In this document: positions 43,608 through 51,537 of the stretch, piece after piece | Numbering within the stretch: position 1 is the stretch's first letter | Layout of the letters: the number at the start of each line of letters is the position of its first letter | Assembly: GCF_900112425.1 (NCBI RefSeq) | Contig: NZ_FOLP01000002.1 | Coordinates: 372,001 to 436,000 of the forward strand | Source: Variovorax sp. OK212 | GTDB taxonomy: Bacteria; Pseudomonadota; Gammaproteobacteria; Burkholderiales; Burkholderiaceae_C | Direction of reading: 5' to 3' | DNA: 64,000 nt | Made by a program: the position numbers and the translations under genes | The notes under the pieces: model-generated | Databases searched by the model: none | What the model saw: only the letters and a program-made list of their open reading frames with translations | Told to the model about the DNA's origin: nothing

Positions 43608-43967
43608 ATGCAGATTCAGGTCAACACGAGCAACGGCATCACCAACAAGGACGCGCTGGAGCGTTGGGCCGACACCGAGATCAAGCAGCACCTGAGCCGT
43701 TTCGTCGAGGACGTGACACGCGTCGAGGTGCACCTGAGCGACGAGAACCACGACAAGACCGGCAGCGGCGACAAGTGCTGCGTGATGGAAGCACGCCTCG
43801 CGCACCACCAGCCCCTGGCCGTCACGCAACATGCCAGCAGCCTCGACGAGGCCTTCCGCGGCGCCGCCGAAAAACTCAAGCGCCTGCTCGACAACACGCT
43901 GGGGCGCCTGCACAACCACCGCGACCGCGGCTCGATCCGCACCGACCCGAGCTTCATCGCCGAGTAA
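43608..43967 (+). CDS. HPF/RaiA family ribosome-associated protein
   Basis: A 119-residue protein of the ribosome hibernation promoting factor/RaiA fold (beta-alpha-beta-beta-beta-alpha): MQIQVNTSNGITNKDALERW, RVEVHLSDENHDKTG and HASSLDEAFRGAAEKLKRLLDNTLGRL. It lacks the long C-terminal domain of long-type HPF. HPF proteins bind the 30S decoding region in stationary phase; this divergent branch may do the same. AGGGA before the ATG fits. Its final 14 bases overlap the predicted end of the small gene on the opposite strand. Confidence 0.85.
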   Translation: MQIQVNTSNGITNKDALERWADTEIKQHLSRFVEDVTRVEVHLSDENHDKTGSGDKCCVMEARLAHHQPLAVTQHASSLDEAFRGAAEKLKRLLDNTLGRLHNHRDRGSIRTDPSFIAE

Positions 43968-44168
43968 CCCTCGGGGCCCGCACGCCGCGCTTGCGCTTAG
44001 GCGCTTCGAGCGCGGGTGCTTCGGGCGCCTGTCGATGGGAACCCCCACCGGAATCAACGGCGGCCGGTGCCCGCTGGCCAGCCACTCATCGTAGAAACCG
44101 ATCTTGCGGTCGACCAGCGACAGCGCCGTGTATTCGCGCATCTCGGCCATCGACACGATCGTGCTCAT
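43954..44168 (-). pseudogene. Small hypothetical gene with probable frameshift
   Basis: ATG at 44168 follows a good AAGGA site and opens MSTIVSMAEMREYTALSLVD, continuing RKIGFYDEWLASGHRPPLIP with normal codon use. After about 45 codons the frame would run far into the HPF-like gene on the opposite strand. A one-base shift near 44025-44035 instead gives a natural-looking end, EAPALEAPKRKRGVRAPRVT, and a stop at 43954-43956. So this is either a recently frameshifted gene, a sequencing error, or a gene with an unexpected overlap. Function unknown. Confidence 0.5.
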
Positions 44169-44294
44169 GGCTCGATTTCCTTCGGTTGAATGACCCGCGA
44201 GCCCCGATCGGGCCTGCGGTGGATTCATTGGAAATGCTCGAGTGCACTCGAGGTCAAGCGAGGTCGAGCTGCCCTGAACCCGGGCCGCGCGGGG

Positions 44295-45227
44295 TCAGCC
44301 GCGCTTGGCGTTCGCCATGGCCTTGCCGACCTCGTTGGTGCCCTGCGCCGCGCCGCTTTGCGGCACCGTTTCGCCTTCGCGCGAGGTCACCTCGGCCAGC
44401 CGGGCCGCCAGCTGCTCGGGCGCATCGGGGCCGATGCCCAGCCAGGCGCCCTGCGTCATCGTGATGTGCGCGGCCTCGAAGGTGCCGGCACCGGCGCAGA
44501 GGATGGTGCGGTTGGGCGCGTCCTGCGCGGCCAGCACCAGCATCGCGGGCACCACGGCCTCGGGCTTGAGCGCGTCCAGCACTTCTTGCGGCATCAGGCC
44601 TTCGGTCATGCGGGTGGCCGCGGTGGGCGCCAGGCAGTTCACGCGGATGTCGTTCTTCGCGCCTTCCAGGCTCAGCGTCTGCATCAGGCCCACCAGCGCC
44701 AGCTTGGCCGCGCCGTAGTTGCTCTGGCCGAAGTTGCCGTACAGGCCGGACGAAGACGTGGTCATCACGATGCGGCCGTACTTCTGCTCGTTCATGAGCG
44801 CCCAGACCGCCTTGGTGCAGTTGACGGCGCCCATCAGGTGCACGTCGACCACCAGCTTGAAGTCGGCCAGTTCCATCTTGGCGAAGCTCTTGTCGCGCAG
44901 GATGCCGGCGTTGTTGATCAGGATGTCCACGCGGCCCCAGGCGTCCACCGCCTGCTTGACCATGGCCTGCACCGCCTCGAAGTCGGTCACCGAGGCGCCA
45001 TTGGCCATGGCCTCGCCGCCGGCCGCCTTGATCTCGTCGACCACCGCCTGCGCGGCGCTCACCGAGCCGCCGGAGCCGGAGCCGTCGCGTGCGCCGCCCA
45101 GGTCGTTGACCACCACCTTAGCGCCGCGCGCGGCCAGGGCCAGCGCATGCTGGCGGCCCAGGCCGCCGCCCGCGCCGGTCACGATGGCCACGCGGCCCTT
45201 GAAGTCGATGCTGCTGTTGCTGCTCAT
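44295..45227 (-). CDS. Short-chain dehydrogenase (HSD17B4 / multifunctional-enzyme-type 3-hydroxyacyl-CoA dehydrogenase)
   Basis: A 310-residue SDR. The NAD-binding Gly motif is TGAGGGLGRQHAL (near 17-29), then VVNDLGGARDGSGSGG, NNAG and the catalytic SNYGAAK (YxxxK) with an upstream TSSSGLYG Ser. The insertion after VVNDLGG and the pattern match the dehydrogenase domain of peroxisomal multifunctional enzyme type 2, whose bacterial relatives oxidise 3-hydroxyacyl-CoA or steroid-like substrates. The C-terminal ~60 residues beyond the SDR core are also typical. It is a single gene with its own upstream region. Confidence 0.87.
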   Translation of the reverse strand: MSSNSSIDFKGRVAIVTGAGGGLGRQHALALAARGAKVVVNDLGGARDGSGSGGSVSAAQAVVDEIKAAGGEAMANGASVTDFEAVQAMVKQAVDAWGRVDILINNAGILRDKSFAKMELADFKLVVDVHLMGAVNCTKAVWALMNEQKYGRIVMTTSSSGLYGNFGQSNYGAAKLALVGLMQTLSLEGAKNDIRVNCLAPTAATRMTEGLMPQEVLDALKPEAVVPAMLVLAAQDAPNRTILCAGAGTFEAAHITMTQGAWLGIGPDAPEQLAARLAEVTSREGETVPQSGAAQGTNEVGKAMANAKRG

Positions 45228-45361
45228 GTCTCTCTGTCGCTTTCCTAGGGAGTTGCCGTTGTTTCGTTGCCGCCGGGGCGGCAGCGTGGCGTTTTAACCC
45301 AGAAAGGGGACCGTGCGCAGTCCTCCGCGCGGGGGACAAGTCGCGGGCGCGTCAGCCGCGG

Positions 45362-45460
45362 TGCATCGGCGGCTCGGCAGCGATGCGGCGGCGGTATGGC
45401 GGCGGTGTGGCCGCAGTACGGCCGCGGTATGGCCGCGGTACGCCAGCTATCGGCCGTGGG
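45362..45460. repeat. Degenerate 11-bp tandem array
   Basis: Units of exactly 11 bp follow each other: TGCGGCGGCGG, TATGGCGGCGG, TGTGGCCGCAG, TACGGCCGCGG, TATGGCCGCGG (45384-45438), flanked by two more degenerate units on the left and two on the right, the latter running into the response-regulator 3' end. Consensus TATGGCSGCGG. The units are not a multiple of three and lie between genes apart from the last part. Confidence 0.75.
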
Positions 45461-45839
45461 CGGCGCGCACCTGCTCGCAGTACGCCACCAGCTGGTCGAG
45501 CTCGGCCGACTTGTCGAAGAACGCGTCGGCACCCAGTTGCTGCGAACGCTCGCGCATGTCGGCCGTGGCGTAGTTGCTCAGCACGATCACCTTCTGCTTC
45601 GGCGAGCGGTTGCGGCAGGCGTGGATCACGCCCAAGCCGTTGCCGCGCTTGAGGAACAGGTCGACGATCGTCAGGTCCCAGTCGTTGGAATGCAGCCGCA
45701 GCCAGGTGATGGCCTCTTCCTCGGTGCTGGCCGAGGCCACGACCTGCGCGTCAGCCACGTCCTCCAGGAAACCCACCAGGTTCTCCCGGATCACCGGACT
45801 GTCTTCGACGAGGTAGGCCTTGAATGTCATGGTTGCCAT
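45447..45839 (-). CDS. Stand-alone receiver-domain response regulator
   Basis: A 130-residue protein consisting of a single receiver domain: VEDSPVIRENL (acidic pair), phosphoacceptor Asp in LTIVDLFLKRGNGLGV (near 57), the Ser/Thr in VIVLSNYAT and Lys in FFDKSAELDQL. There is no output domain, so it acts by protein contact, like other CheY-like regulators, or is a phosphate sink. No kinase is adjacent. ATG 45839 or 45830 may start it. Its stop codon lies at the edge of the 11-bp tandem array. Confidence 0.88.
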   Translation of the reverse strand: MATMTFKAYLVEDSPVIRENLVGFLEDVADAQVVASASTEEEAITWLRLHSNDWDLTIVDLFLKRGNGLGVIHACRNRSPKQKVIVLSNYATADMRERSQQLGADAFFDKSAELDQLVAYCEQVRAAHGR

Positions 45840-45913
45840 CGTCGCCCCGCACCGCGGGCGTGCGGTGGGCGATGCGGGTCAATGCCTGTAGGCCATCGGC
45901 CCCCGCGCCTGTC

Positions 45914-45933
45914 GTCACGCAAAAGTGCGTGAC
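45914..45933. terminator. Hairpin between gshA and the response regulator
   Basis: GTCACGCA and TGCGTGAC, perfect 8-bp arms around AAAG, in the 158-base gap. No T-run; possible 5' or regulatory structure rather than a terminator. Confidence 0.4.
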
Positions 45934-45997
45934 CGGCGGTGCGGCGCGAAGGCCGAACGAAAGTCCTAAGCCGCCAACAGGCAGGAAGCGAGCCGCC

Positions 45998-47557
45998 TCA
46001 GGCAGCGACAGCCATGCGGCCGCGCGCCATGCCCAGGCGTGCGGGCGACACGTACTGCTCGCGGTAGATCTCGAAGGGCATGGTGTCGGCCGCCTCGATG
46101 CGCTTCTGCTCCTGGATGGACTCGGCCGTCATCTGCTCGAACTCGGCCTGCTGCGCGGGCGAGAACGGCAGCGCGAGCAACCCGGCGCGCGTCTGCTCCG
46201 AGCGCTCGCGCACGAAGCCGACGAAGGAGTTGCCGTGCTCCTGCTCGATGGCGGCGAGCACGCGCGCCGAAGGCAGGCTGTCGGGGTTGCGCAGCGCGGC
46301 CAGGGCGGCCTGCACGGCGTCGGCGTGCAGCGTGCCGCTGCCCTGCGCGGCGTCGAGCGCCACGGCAATGGGCAGGCACTGCTCGACCAGCTCGGTGCCC
46401 CAGTCGGCCAGCGCCACTTCGCGCCCGCCGCGCAGCAGCTGCAGCCCCGGCTCGCGGCCGCGCGCGGCCGTGAGGTGCTGGTTCTGCGCCAGCTCGGCGA
46501 TTTCCTGCGGCGTGTCGTCGGCGCTGTCACTGAGCAGGCAATGCAGCAGGAACACGTCGATGAAGCGCATGGTCTGCGCGTTGATGCCCACGGGCTCGAA
46601 GGGGTCGAGGTCCATCAGGCGCACCTCGACGTACTCGACGCCGCGCTCGCGCAGCGCATGCAGCGGGCGCTCGCCGGGGTTGATCACGCGCTTGGGGCGG
46701 ATGGTGCCGTAGAACTCGTTCTCGATCTGCAGCAGGCTGGTGGCCAGCTGGTTGTAGTCGCCGCCGAGGTTGCGGATGCCGATGGCCTCGTAGGCCGGCC
46801 ACGGGCGCGTGAGCGCGTCCTGCAGCGAGGCGCCGTAGCCGTCCAGGCTGTTGTAGCTCACGGCCAGCGAGGCCTGCGCCTCGCTCTGGTAGCCCAGGGG
46901 GCCCATGCGCAGCGAGGTGCCGTGCGGCATGAACATGCTGCCGTCGCCCAGCGGCTGCAGCTCGTGCGGTCGGCTCGCCACGAAGCTCGAACACAGCGCC
47001 GGCGAGGCGCCGAACAGGTACAGCAGCAGGAAGGCGTGGCGGCGGAAGTTGCGGATCAGCGCAAAGTACTGCTCGCTCGACACCTCGGGCAACGACCAGT
47101 TGTAGTGAATGCCCGAGATGGTCTGCATGCGGCGGCCATAGCGGTGGCTCAGGCCCATGCGGTACACGCTCTTGGCGCGGCCCACGTTCGACGAGCCATA
47201 GCGGCCGATCGGAATGGTCTCGTCGGTCGGCAGGCCGCAGGGCATGCTCGACACCCAGAGGCGCTCGTCGCCCAGCGCGTCGAGCACGCGGTAGGTGAAC
47301 TGGTGCACCTGCGTGAGCTCTTCCAGTGCCGATTCGACGCTGGCGTGCACGCCCGTGATGAGTTCGAGCTGCGATTCGCTGAAGTCGGTCGTGATGTGCG
47401 GATGCGTGAGCGCGGCGCCCAGGGCGAGCGGGTGCGGCGTCAGCGCGAGCTTGCCGTCGGGCAGCGCGCGCAGGCTTTCCTTCTCGATGCCGCGGCGCAT
47501 GGCTTTCAGTCGTGCGGCTGAAAGTGCACCCAACCTCTCCTGCAATCTGTTGCTCAT
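45998..47557 (-). CDS. gshA: Glutamate-cysteine ligase
   Basis: A 519-residue GshA of the proteobacterial (type 1) family, which joins glutamate and cysteine in the first step of glutathione synthesis. Landmarks: RRGIEKESLRALPDGKLA near the start, TTDFSESQLELITG, YGRRMQTISGIHYNWSLPE, MGPLGYQSEAQ and YVEVRLMDLDPF. The ATG at 47557 (MSNRLQERLG) matches the usual family start; ATG 47572 is an alternative and neither ribosome site is strong. A dispersed repeat element sits in the region upstream. Confidence 0.95.
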   Translation of the reverse strand: MSNRLQERLGALSAARLKAMRRGIEKESLRALPDGKLALTPHPLALGAALTHPHITTDFSESQLELITGVHASVESALEELTQVHQFTYRVLDALGDERLWVSSMPCGLPTDETIPIGRYGSSNVGRAKSVYRMGLSHRYGRRMQTISGIHYNWSLPEVSSEQYFALIRNFRRHAFLLLYLFGASPALCSSFVASRPHELQPLGDGSMFMPHGTSLRMGPLGYQSEAQASLAVSYNSLDGYGASLQDALTRPWPAYEAIGIRNLGGDYNQLATSLLQIENEFYGTIRPKRVINPGERPLHALRERGVEYVEVRLMDLDPFEPVGINAQTMRFIDVFLLHCLLSDSADDTPQEIAELAQNQHLTAARGREPGLQLLRGGREVALADWGTELVEQCLPIAVALDAAQGSGTLHADAVQAALAALRNPDSLPSARVLAAIEQEHGNSFVGFVRERSEQTRAGLLALPFSPAQQAEFEQMTAESIQEQKRIEAADTMPFEIYREQYVSPARLGMARGRMAVAA

Positions 47558-47654
47558 ATTGTTATGACCCATCAATCTTCTGAGGGGCTGGAAGGTAGCA
47601 CGGGCGCGCGGGCACTGCTTGCGCAGGGAATCCCGGCCTTCGCTATTCTGTCCA

Positions 47655-47715
47655 GTGCTATTTTTTTGATAGCTACTTGCATAGAGTGCATGCGCGTGAG
47701 CGCTACAAATCGCTT
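47655..47715 (-). repeat. Comamonadaceae dispersed intergenic element
   Basis: On the minus strand the segment reads GCAAGTAGCTATC, an A-run, then ATAGCAC; GCTAT (47657-47661) and ATAGC (47669-47673) form a short stem. From general knowledge this type of TAGCTATCAAAAAA element recurs between genes of Acidovorax, Variovorax and Rhodoferax. It lies between gshA and the monooxygenase-like gene. Confidence 0.55.
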
Positions 47716-47722
47716 GCGAAAT

Positions 47723-48040
47723 TCAGGCTTTGGCGCGGCCCGCCGACAGGTCGATCTCTTCCGACTGGTAGACGTGGATCTCCGGCATGCCGTCGGCCAT
47801 GGCCGCCAGCGCCTTGCCGAACGCACGAGAGGCTTCCACGCGAAAGTGCAGCTGCAGCGCGGCCATGTCGCTCCATCGCTCCACGAATGTCAGGCGCAGC
47901 GGCTGCTGCGCGTCGGTGCTGACTTCGTGCGAGATGCAGCCGGGCTCGGCGCGCGAGCGCAGCACGTGCTCCACGCTGATGGCCAGCATCGCCTGCAGCG
48001 TGTCGGGCTTTGCCAGGGCGTGTCCGATGACCAGAATCAT
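47723..48040 (-). CDS. Antibiotic biosynthesis monooxygenase (ABM) domain protein
   Basis: A 105-residue single ABM-domain (ferredoxin-like dimeric alpha-beta barrel) protein: MILVIGHALAKPDTLQAML, SRAEPGCISHEVSTD, FVERWSDMAALQLHF and PEIHVYQSEEID. Related small proteins such as YgiN are quinol monooxygenases; others have unknown substrates. Its stop precedes the dispersed repeat, and it begins 39 bases after the esterase gene on the same strand, so both are probably co-transcribed. Confidence 0.85.
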   Translation of the reverse strand: MILVIGHALAKPDTLQAMLAISVEHVLRSRAEPGCISHEVSTDAQQPLRLTFVERWSDMAALQLHFRVEASRAFGKALAAMADGMPEIHVYQSEEIDLSAGRAKA

Positions 48041-48079
48041 TTTCTTGTCTCCTTCAGTTTCCAGCGGCCCGGCGGCGAA

Positions 48080-48751
48080 TCAGCCGAGCACCCGCAGCAG
48101 GAAGCGGTTGAGGTCCGCGATTTCTTCCATGCACACCGAGTGCGCCATCGTGTATTCGTGCCACTCCACCGGATGCCCCAGCGTGGCCAGCGCGTCGCGC
48201 GAGCGCTGGGCCGCGGCCAGCGGCACCACCGGGTCCTGCCGGCCATGGGCCAGGAACACCGGGGTCTCGTGGTTGGCCGCATGCCGCTCGGCCGCCGTGG
48301 TGGCGGCAATGGGCAGGTAGCCCGACAGCCCGACGATGCCGGCCAGGCGCTCGGTGTGGCGCAGCCCCGTCATGAGCGCCATGGCGCAGCCTTGCGAGAA
48401 ACCGGCCACCACGATGCGGCCGGCGGCGATGCCACGGGCCTTCTCGCTGGCGATCAGCGCCTCGATGGTGGCCTGCGAACGGCGCAGGCCGGCCTCGTCT
48501 TCCTGCGCGGCCAGGTCGGGCACGGCAATGTCGTACCAGGCGGGCATCTGGTAGCCGCCGTTGATGGTGACGGGGATCACGGGCGCGTTGGGGAACATGA
48601 AGCGCACCGGGCCCACGGACGACAGGTCGAGCTCGTTGGCGATCGGCACGAAGTCGTTGCCGTCGGCGCCCAGGCCGTGCATGACGATCACCGTGGCGGT
48701 GGGGTTCGGGGCGGTTTCGAGCTCGATGGGGGCGTTGGCGGCAAGGGACAT
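48080..48751 (-). CDS. Alpha/beta-hydrolase, carboxylesterase/phospholipase family (EstB-like)
   Basis: A 223-residue serine esterase of the YtpA/EstB/acyl-protein-thioesterase group. The nucleophile is in GFSQGCAMAL (near 115-124), the catalytic Asp in HGRQDPVV and His in YTMAHSVC. VIVMHGLGADGNDF gives the oxyanion region. These enzymes hydrolyse short-chain esters. No signal peptide, so cytoplasmic. Confidence 0.92.
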   Translation of the reverse strand: MSLAANAPIELETAPNPTATVIVMHGLGADGNDFVPIANELDLSSVGPVRFMFPNAPVIPVTINGGYQMPAWYDIAVPDLAAQEDEAGLRRSQATIEALIASEKARGIAAGRIVVAGFSQGCAMALMTGLRHTERLAGIVGLSGYLPIAATTAAERHAANHETPVFLAHGRQDPVVPLAAAQRSRDALATLGHPVEWHEYTMAHSVCMEEIADLNRFLLRVLG

Positions 48752-48937
48752 GGTCGGGCAAAGGTATTCAGGAACGCGGATGGCCAGACCTTAGCGCATT
48801 CGGGGCCTGCCAGAGGCAAGGAAACGGCCGGTTGGCTGACTTGCACATGGTTGCGCCATGCCCAACATGGGCCGAGAACACCCCTGCGGCTACCCCGACA
48901 AATACCCCGACGAACCAAGGAATCAAGGAAACCCCGC

Positions 48938-49246
48938 GTGAGCCATTCCCCTCCCCTTGTCGACACCAAGCTGGCCGGCGTGGTGCTGGTCTGCGGCGAC
49001 TGCGAAGAACGCAAGGACGGCCCCACCAGACTGCGGGCCCGGCAGGTCCGCAAGGACCTGAAGCACGACCTCTCGCACCTGCCGGTGCGCCTGCGCGTGG
49101 TGCAGTGCAGCTGCCTGGGCCTGTGCCCGAAGAAGGCCATGGCGCTGGCGGCCATGGCGCAGGGCCATGCGCCGCTGGCCGCCGAGGTGTGCCACGACGA
49201 CGACGTGCAGGCCTTCGCCAAGGCGCTGGGCCGCTCGGTCAAATGA
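48938..49246 (+). CDS. Small [2Fe-2S] ferredoxin-like (thioredoxin-fold) protein
   Basis: A 102-residue protein with the thioredoxin-like [2Fe-2S] pattern: VLVCGDCEERKDGPTRL near the N-terminus and VVQCSCLGLCPKKAM in the middle, giving the four Cys needed for a cluster plus one. The ligand spacing is like the (2Fe-2S) ferredoxins of the NuoE fold. GTG at 48938 is chosen because AGGA lies eight bases before it and no ATG is near. It ends six bases before the convergent Bug gene end. Confidence 0.8.
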   Translation: MSHSPPLVDTKLAGVVLVCGDCEERKDGPTRLRARQVRKDLKHDLSHLPVRLRVVQCSCLGLCPKKAMALAAMAQGHAPLAAEVCHDDDVQAFAKALGRSVK

Positions 49247-49252
49247 CCGCGG

Positions 49253-50269
49253 TCATTCGGGCTTGATGCCGACCGCCTTCACGATCTGCGCATAGCGCTC
49301 GTACTCGGCCGACACCCGCGCCTGGAACTGCCGCTGCGGGTAGCCCGTGGCCTCGATGCCCTGCGCCGCGAGTTCGCTGCGCGTGGCCGGCGCCTGCACG
49401 ATGCGCCCCGCGTCGACCGCGATGGCGTCGAGCACGGGCTGCGGCGTGCGGGCCGGCGCGAACAGGCCGAACCACGTCCCCGAGCGGTACCCCGCATAGG
49501 TATCGCCCACGGTCGGCACCTCGGGCAGCAGCGCATGGCGCTTCTCGCCGCTGGTGCCCAGCGCCACCAGGCGGCCGCTGCGGATGTGCTGCAGCGCGGG
49601 GCCCACGGCGATGAACATCACGTCGACCTGCCCCGCAATCACGTCCTGCATGCCCAGCGGGCCGCCGCGGTAGGGAATGTGGGTCACGTAGATGCCCGCC
49701 TTCTGCTTGAGCAATTCCATGCTGAGCTGCTGCGGGCTGCCGTTGCCGGCCGAGGCGTAGTTGATGCGGCCCGGGTGTGCCTTGGCGGCGCGCACGAAGT
49801 CGGCCACCGTGCGAAAGCCGGTCTTCGGGTTGGCGACCAGCACGAAGTCGATCTGCCCGAGCGACACCACCGGCACCAGGTCGCGCCGCGCGTCGTAGGG
49901 CAGGCCGGGCTGGATGTTGGGCAGGATGGTGATGGGCCCGTCCGCGCCCACCAGCAGCGAGTAGCCGTCGGGCTGCGCCTTGGCCAGCCCGTCGGCCGCC
50001 AGGATGCCCGCCGCGCCGGCGCGGTTGTCGACCACCACCGGCTGCTTCCACTGCTCCGACAGGCGCTGCCCCAGGTAGCGCGCCAGCACGTCGGGCGAGC
50101 TGCCGGGCGTGTTGGCGACCGTGATGTGCACGGCTTTCGAGGGGTAAGCCGCCGCGGGCTGTGCTTGGGCCTGGGCCTGGGCCTGGGTTTGCGCAGCCAG
50201 CGCGAACGAGGCGCCGGCGCACAGCACAAGCACCGGTTTCAGCAGCTTCGACAGGGAGGGCACGCGCAT
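49253..50269 (-). CDS. Bug-type tripartite tricarboxylate binding protein
   Basis: A 338-residue periplasmic Bug-family receptor. The signal peptide ends in an Ala-Gln repeat (AQTQAQAQAQAQ, residues ~26-37) encoded by a 6-bp DNA repeat. The mature part shows the family pattern: YPSKAVHITVANTPGSSPDV, GQRLSEQWKQPVVVDNRAGA, INYASAGNGSPQQLSMELLK and IPYRGGPLGMQDVIAGQVDVMF. Bug proteins bind carboxylates or aromatic acids. It closes a run with a FAD monooxygenase, aminotransferase and tryptophan dioxygenase and could collect the substrate or an intermediate of that pathway. Confidence 0.88.
   Translation of the reverse strand: MRVPSLSKLLKPVLVLCAGASFALAAQTQAQAQAQAQPAAAYPSKAVHITVANTPGSSPDVLARYLGQRLSEQWKQPVVVDNRAGAAGILAADGLAKAQPDGYSLLVGADGPITILPNIQPGLPYDARRDLVPVVSLGQIDFVLVANPKTGFRTVADFVRAAKAHPGRINYASAGNGSPQQLSMELLKQKAGIYVTHIPYRGGPLGMQDVIAGQVDVMFIAVGPALQHIRSGRLVALGTSGEKRHALLPEVPTVGDTYAGYRSGTWFGLFAPARTPQPVLDAIAVDAGRIVQAPATRSELAAQGIEATGYPQRQFQARVSAEYERYAQIVKAVGIKPE
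50166..50187 (-). repeat. 6-bp tandem repeat in the Bug signal sequence
   Basis: TGGGCC occurs three times in a row plus TGGG, encoding the Ala-Gln repeat at the end of the signal peptide. The unit keeps frame. Confidence 0.8.
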
Positions 50270-50343
50270 GGTGAACTTTCGATTGCAGGAGGCAAAGGGC
50301 GCGATTCTGTCGCGCCTTCTCCCGCAAGCGAACGACCCATTTG

Positions 50344-51537
50344 TCAGATGCTTAGCTGCGTTCGGGCATATGGAGCGATATGGAGCGCGTCCAGCTGGCG
50401 GTAGAAGGCGTCGACCTGCTGCTGCGCACCGTCGCGCATCGCCGCGTTGCGCCGTGCGCAACCGGCGGCGTCTTCCACCGCGCCGGCCTCGCCCACCTTG
50501 CGCGAGGCGTCCTGCACGAAGCGGCACATCGGAAAGCGGCGCTCGCCGAAGGCCCGCAGCGTGGCCGCGGAAATGCCGCCGTGCGCCAGCATCTCGGCCA
50601 GCACCACCGCGTCTTCGACCGCCATCGCGCCGCCCTGCCCCATGAACGGCGTCGAGGCATGCGCCGCGTCGCCGATCAGCAGCACGCGGCCCGCGTGCCA
50701 GGGCAACGGCGCCTGCACCTCCTCGACGGCGGTGTAGAGCACTTCCGAATCCGCGCCGAGCTGGTCCAGGAACTGGCGCGCCGGTCCGCCGAACTCGGCG
50801 AAGCGCTCGCGCATCTGCCCGGGCCACGTTTCCTTGGGGTACCAGCGGTCGGCCGGCTCGCTGACCGTGCCGAAGATGTAGAGCCGGTCGTCGCTGATCG
50901 GCATGATGCCCAGCCGCTTGCCGATGCCCATCAGCATGATCTTGGCGTCGAGCGTGCGCGGGCGCTCGTGCACGCTGCGCCACACGCCGAAGCCGGTGTG
51001 GCGCGGCACCACGGGCCCGCAGACGGCCTCGCGCAGCTGCGAACGGATGCCGTCCGCGCCCACCACCAGGTCGAAGCGCTGCCCGGTGCCGTCGCAGAAC
51101 ACCACCGACGCATGCGCGCCGCCGGCCGGCGCATCGAGCGCCGCCACCGTCGTCGCCAGCCGGATCTCGATGCCCAGCGCCTCCAGCCGCGCGGCCAGGA
51201 TGCGGTGCATTTCCGCGCGCTTGATGCCCACGATGGGCGCCGCGCCGCCGCTGGAGCGCGGATAGAACACGTCGACGATGGGCGCGCCGTGGTGGTCGAG
51301 GTAGACGTTGCGCCCGTCCTCGATGGCAAAGCCCGCCTCCAGGATGCGCGGCAGCACGCCGACCCGGCGCAGCGCCTCGAGCCCGTTGCCGTAGATGAAG
51401 ATGCCCGAACTCTGGAAACGCCATTCGGCCTGCTTCTCGACCAGCGTGACGCGAAAGCCCTTGTCGGCCAGCGCGATGGCGGCGGAACAGCCCGCGATGC
51501 CCGCGCCGACGATCAGCACCGTGCCTGCGGCCTTCAT
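50344..51537 (-). CDS. FAD-dependent aromatic monooxygenase (class A)
   Basis: A 397-residue flavoprotein hydroxylase of the para-hydroxybenzoate/salicylate hydroxylase group. The dinucleotide motif is VLIVGAGIAGCSAAIAL (near 7-23), the DG motif VVGADGIRSQL and the second FAD motif RVLLIGDAAHASTPFMGQGG. Such enzymes hydroxylate aromatic or quinoline-type acids with NAD(P)H and oxygen. Its start overlaps the aminotransferase stop by four bases (ATGA), so the two are translationally coupled. Kynurenate-type or indole-derived acids are plausible substrates given the neighbours; this is inference. Confidence 0.88.
   Translation of the reverse strand: MKAAGTVLIVGAGIAGCSAAIALADKGFRVTLVEKQAEWRFQSSGIFIYGNGLEALRRVGVLPRILEAGFAIEDGRNVYLDHHGAPIVDVFYPRSSGGAAPIVGIKRAEMHRILAARLEALGIEIRLATTVAALDAPAGGAHASVVFCDGTGQRFDLVVGADGIRSQLREAVCGPVVPRHTGFGVWRSVHERPRTLDAKIMLMGIGKRLGIMPISDDRLYIFGTVSEPADRWYPKETWPGQMRERFAEFGGPARQFLDQLGADSEVLYTAVEEVQAPLPWHAGRVLLIGDAAHASTPFMGQGGAMAVEDAVVLAEMLAHGGISAATLRAFGERRFPMCRFVQDASRKVGEAGAVEDAAGCARRNAAMRDGAQQQVDAFYRQLDALHIAPYARTQLSI

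Noticed and set aside
43584-43953. The unshifted continuation of the small minus-strand gene through the HPF-like gene
   Set aside because: It would be entirely antisense to a conserved gene; the frameshifted ending is more natural.
45362-45460. The 11-bp array as a CRISPR array
   Set aside because: Units are 11 bp without spacers; CRISPR repeats are 24-40 bp with unique spacers of similar length, and no cas genes are present.
50166-50187. TGGGCC repeat as a phase-variation switch
   Set aside because: The unit is six bases, so changes keep the frame and only alter the length of the signal peptide end.
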